NCBI GenBank assembly: GCA_003693705.1
Contig: RBZT01000695.1
Location: 1 to 33,251 of the forward strand
Direction: 5' to 3'
DNA length: 33,251 nucleotides
Source: Polymyxa betae
Lineage: Eukaryota; Endomyxa; Phytomyxea; Plasmodiophorida; Plasmodiophoridae
Under the pieces are notes generated by a model. That model was not told the origin of the DNA. It saw only the letters and a program-made list of their open reading frames with translations, and made no database searches. The position numbers and the translations under genes were made by a program. Positions 31,556-33,251 of this stretch are shown in pieces. Every line of letters starts with the position of its first letter. Position 1 is the first letter of the stretch.

Positions 31556-32698
31556 TTACAATCCTGGAATACGAACTGATGGAGTCCTGATTTCTCGCTT
31601 TGAGATCATGGCTAAAGCCATTGCTTCCTGGAATTGACCTCGACGACTAAGACGACATCGTGGTATCGGTACAGATCTCCTTGTTAACACAGCCGGGTTT
31701 GGTTGTCCTATGACATCACCTTCTGATCCATAAGGTGATATCGACCTGGAAGGTGTTAAAGAACCTGAACGAGTTGCTGATTGAGATCTGGGTGGGATAA
31801 CACGACCAACATGAACAGATGATGTTCGTGTTGGAACTGATCGCAGCTTTCTTCTCTGCTCTTGAATCCTCGTCAATAATGTCGATCGTGATGCAGGATG
31901 GTGTTGTACAACCCGTCCTAATGGGATCTGTGGTTGATATTCAGGTCGAGGGTCAACATGACGTAATCGTTGGATCTGATCTCGGATTCGAACATCGAGT
32001 GAGACGTGTGAAGTCTCTAAGAGGGCATCATCATCAATATCGAGATGAACTTCATCAGGTGGAACATCATCATTATCGCTGCTCGAGCTGGATCCATCTG
32101 ATACTATTGGATTTGATTCTGATGAGTTAACATCAGTCTTCAATTCCAATTGCTGGACAGGTTCAAATTGAATCGGATCTCGTTCTCGTCGTTGCCAGAG
32201 AGTCTCGGGCTGGACCGGGGTTGGATATGCTGCTGTTTCAGGTGTTGGCGCAAACAGATCATGAGCTCTTGCTAGCCATTGATATTGAGCTTGTTGTAAT
32301 GATTCAGGTCGAGGTTCTGATTCGGGCTGGAAACTTCCCATTATACAGCAAATAGATTGAATCAGTTTCTGAAATGTAGTGATGCTAACCGAGACCTTCT
32401 TATCCGAATCGATTCGAAGCAGATTGTTAATTTGTGATGTCCATATTGTGAGAAAATGACAATGTTGTTGAAGCGATTTCTGCAGATGCCGAATTTGTCT
32501 CAGAATATGATAGAGTCTCTGAGACCGGCTCGATTTTAGTGTTGATTCACGATTTAAGCCCAAAATTGATTCCAGGATCCACAAATCTACTGATTTCAGC
32601 TTAACATCGCTTTCATCTCCGCCATCAGCAGACAGATTCATGGCGCCAAGTTCTATAGAGGTACCGGCGTCTGTCAATGTTGGAACATTTGGTCTCAT
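31556..32698 (-). CDS. Uncharacterised intronless protein, 380 aa
   Basis: I do not recognise this protein. It reads from an ATG at 32698 to TAA at 31556 without an intron, unusual here. The N-terminal 40% contains helix-prone, leucine-rich segments (SVDLWILESILGLN, LYHILRQIRHLQKSLQQ, FLTIWTSQINNLLRI, ITTFQKLIQSICCIMG), perhaps a small helical bundle. The middle is proline/glutamine-rich. A serine/aspartate run (SDGSSSSSDNDDVPPDE) marks a likely phosphorylated acidic patch. The C-terminus is basic with S/R/P-rich stretches (SATRSGSLTPSRSISPYGSE) and ends in RIPGL. There is no signal peptide or membrane segment. It faces ORC2 tail-to-tail, with 101 bp between the stops. The length of the open frame and its ordered helices argue that it is a real gene. 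Confidence 0.75.
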   Translation of the reverse strand: MRPNVPTLTDAGTSIELGAMNLSADGGDESDVKLKSVDLWILESILGLNRESTLKSSRSQRLYHILRQIRHLQKSLQQHCHFLTIWTSQINNLLRIDSDKKVSVSITTFQKLIQSICCIMGSFQPESEPRPESLQQAQYQWLARAHDLFAPTPETAAYPTPVQPETLWQRRERDPIQFEPVQQLELKTDVNSSESNPIVSDGSSSSSDNDDVPPDEVHLDIDDDALLETSHVSLDVRIRDQIQRLRHVDPRPEYQPQIPLGRVVQHHPASRSTLLTRIQEQRRKLRSVPTRTSSVHVGRVIPPRSQSATRSGSLTPSRSISPYGSEGDVIGQPNPAVLTRRSVPIPRCRLSRRGQFQEAMALAMISKREIRTPSVRIPGL

Positions 32699-33047
32699 GG
32701 ACCGTACTCGATCTCATTCCTGTAAGATAGCAACTCGTCATTTTTCACCCAACAACAAACTCTATCTAATAGAAACTAAGCTACACATTACAGTTAGATT
32801 CTCATTGAAAGTCGTACTATACATTCATACCTTTAGCTTCTTTTGACGTTTTGACCTTATTAGCAGCGACAAAATACGATATCCGTCAAAGATATTTACT
32901 CGAACGCAGCTCATGCCACATTGACAATGATATGCTCGCTCATATAGAGTTGTGAGTTTCTGTAAAGTAAACAGACAAGTAAATAAAATTGGATATGATA
33001 CAATGAATCTATTTCCAGATTTAGACAGTTTTTTTTTCTAAAGATAA
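32699..33047. other. Intergenic spacer between the orphan gene and HARS
   Basis: These 349 bp are AT-rich with a T8 run near 33030-33038. I see no coding exon, tRNA or notable repeat. They should contain the HARS 3' UTR and the promoter of the 380-aa gene, which lies head-to-tail after HARS on the minus strand. Confidence 0.5.
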
Positions 33048-33251
33048 TTATAAACTGTTAATAGCCTGGTGTAGATATGTCACAAGTTCTGATCTTGCAA
33101 TTGTAACTTGAGTACTTGTTAATGTATTCTTCACATTGCATGTTCCATTAGTAACTTCATTCGGTCCAATAATTACAAAGAAAGGAATCTTCAGATCCAA
33201 TGCATGCTCGATTTGAGTCTCAAATTTGGGATTGCGCTTTTGAACCAGTTC
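33048..33251 (-). CDS. HARS: Histidyl-tRNA synthetase, C-terminal end (partial)
   Basis: The window edge cuts this minus-strand gene; only 67 codons plus TAA are visible, open to 33251. The peptide reads ELVQKRNPKFETQIEHALDL, then KIPFFVIIGPNEVTNGTCNV, then KNTLTSTQVTIARSELVTYL. This matches the end of the class II anticodon-binding domain of eukaryotic HARS: KNPK...Q...AGIP...IIGE.EL..G.V.....S....V.R.DLV, as I recall the family. In that domain the strand IPFFVIIGP is central, and the last helix packs against the tRNA anticodon side. The enzyme charges tRNA-His in the cytosol, and often in mitochondria from the same gene. Other class IIa synthetases share this fold (ThrRS, ProRS, GlyRS), but the KNPKFETQ start and the short C-terminal end favour HARS. 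Confidence 0.75.
   Translation of the reverse strand, partial: ELVQKRNPKFETQIEHALDLKIPFFVIIGPNEVTNGTCNVKNTLTSTQVTIARSELVTYLHQAINSL

Noticed and set aside
1-33251. CRISPR arrays, insertion sequences, transposase or retroelement ORFs, viral genes
   Set aside because: I found no spaced direct repeats, terminal repeats or recognisable enzymes of these kinds on either strand.

Overview
This window looks like compact nuclear DNA from an intron-rich eukaryote using the standard genetic code. All the genes I recognise are eukaryotic housekeeping genes: CIAO1, Brr2/SNRNP200, a SLC35 nucleotide-sugar transporter, SARNP, a PP2C phosphatase, NOB1, a purple acid phosphatase, a ZC2HC1 zinc-finger protein, the nuclear-basket protein TPR, ORC2 and HARS. 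They are cut by about 90 mostly GT-AG introns, and most introns are only 46-57 nt. The purple acid phosphatase is of the large plant/protist type and ORC2 is short, as in plants. Together these suggest a gene-dense protist or another compact-genome lineage, but the sequence alone does not fix the taxon. There is no sign of bacterial, phage, CRISPR or mobile-element content.

Layout. 1-999 (+): 3' part of an unrecognised spliced gene ending in a possible membrane anchor (tentative). 1377-3308 (+): CIAO1. 3337-3969 (+): a small five-exon gene found only by joining short exons, starting 28 bp after CIAO1. 4127-5709 (-): leucine-rich-repeat protein, divergent from 5995-14256 (+): Brr2 helicase with 26 exons. 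14850-16132 (+): nucleotide-sugar transporter. 16343-17204 (+): SARNP. 17426-18538 (+): PP2C. 18659-20276 (+): NOB1. 20649-22435 (+): purple acid phosphatase. 22570-22641 (-): tRNA-Pro(CGG). 22694-23320 (-): ZC2HC1-like, divergent from 23697-29942 (+): TPR with 31 exons. 30084-31454 (+): ORC2. 31556-32698 (-): unrecognised intronless 380-aa protein. 33048-33251 (-): last exon of histidyl-tRNA synthetase, cut by the window edge.

The gene models were built by hand. Exons were joined where reading phase, GT-AG ends, the modal intron size and recalled family conservation agreed. For the well-conserved genes all joined exon lengths sum to whole codons. Several products act on RNA or the nucleus (Brr2 in splicing, SARNP and TPR in mRNA export, NOB1 in 18S rRNA maturation, a tRNA and HARS in translation). 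I see no pathway-specific cluster, and this density may simply reflect a compact genome. I did not find a convincing novel multi-gene system. The best leads are the two uncharacterised spliced genes, the orphan 380-aa protein, the two intron size classes, a probable GC-AG intron, in-frame mini-introns, and an unusually degenerate second helicase cassette in Brr2.
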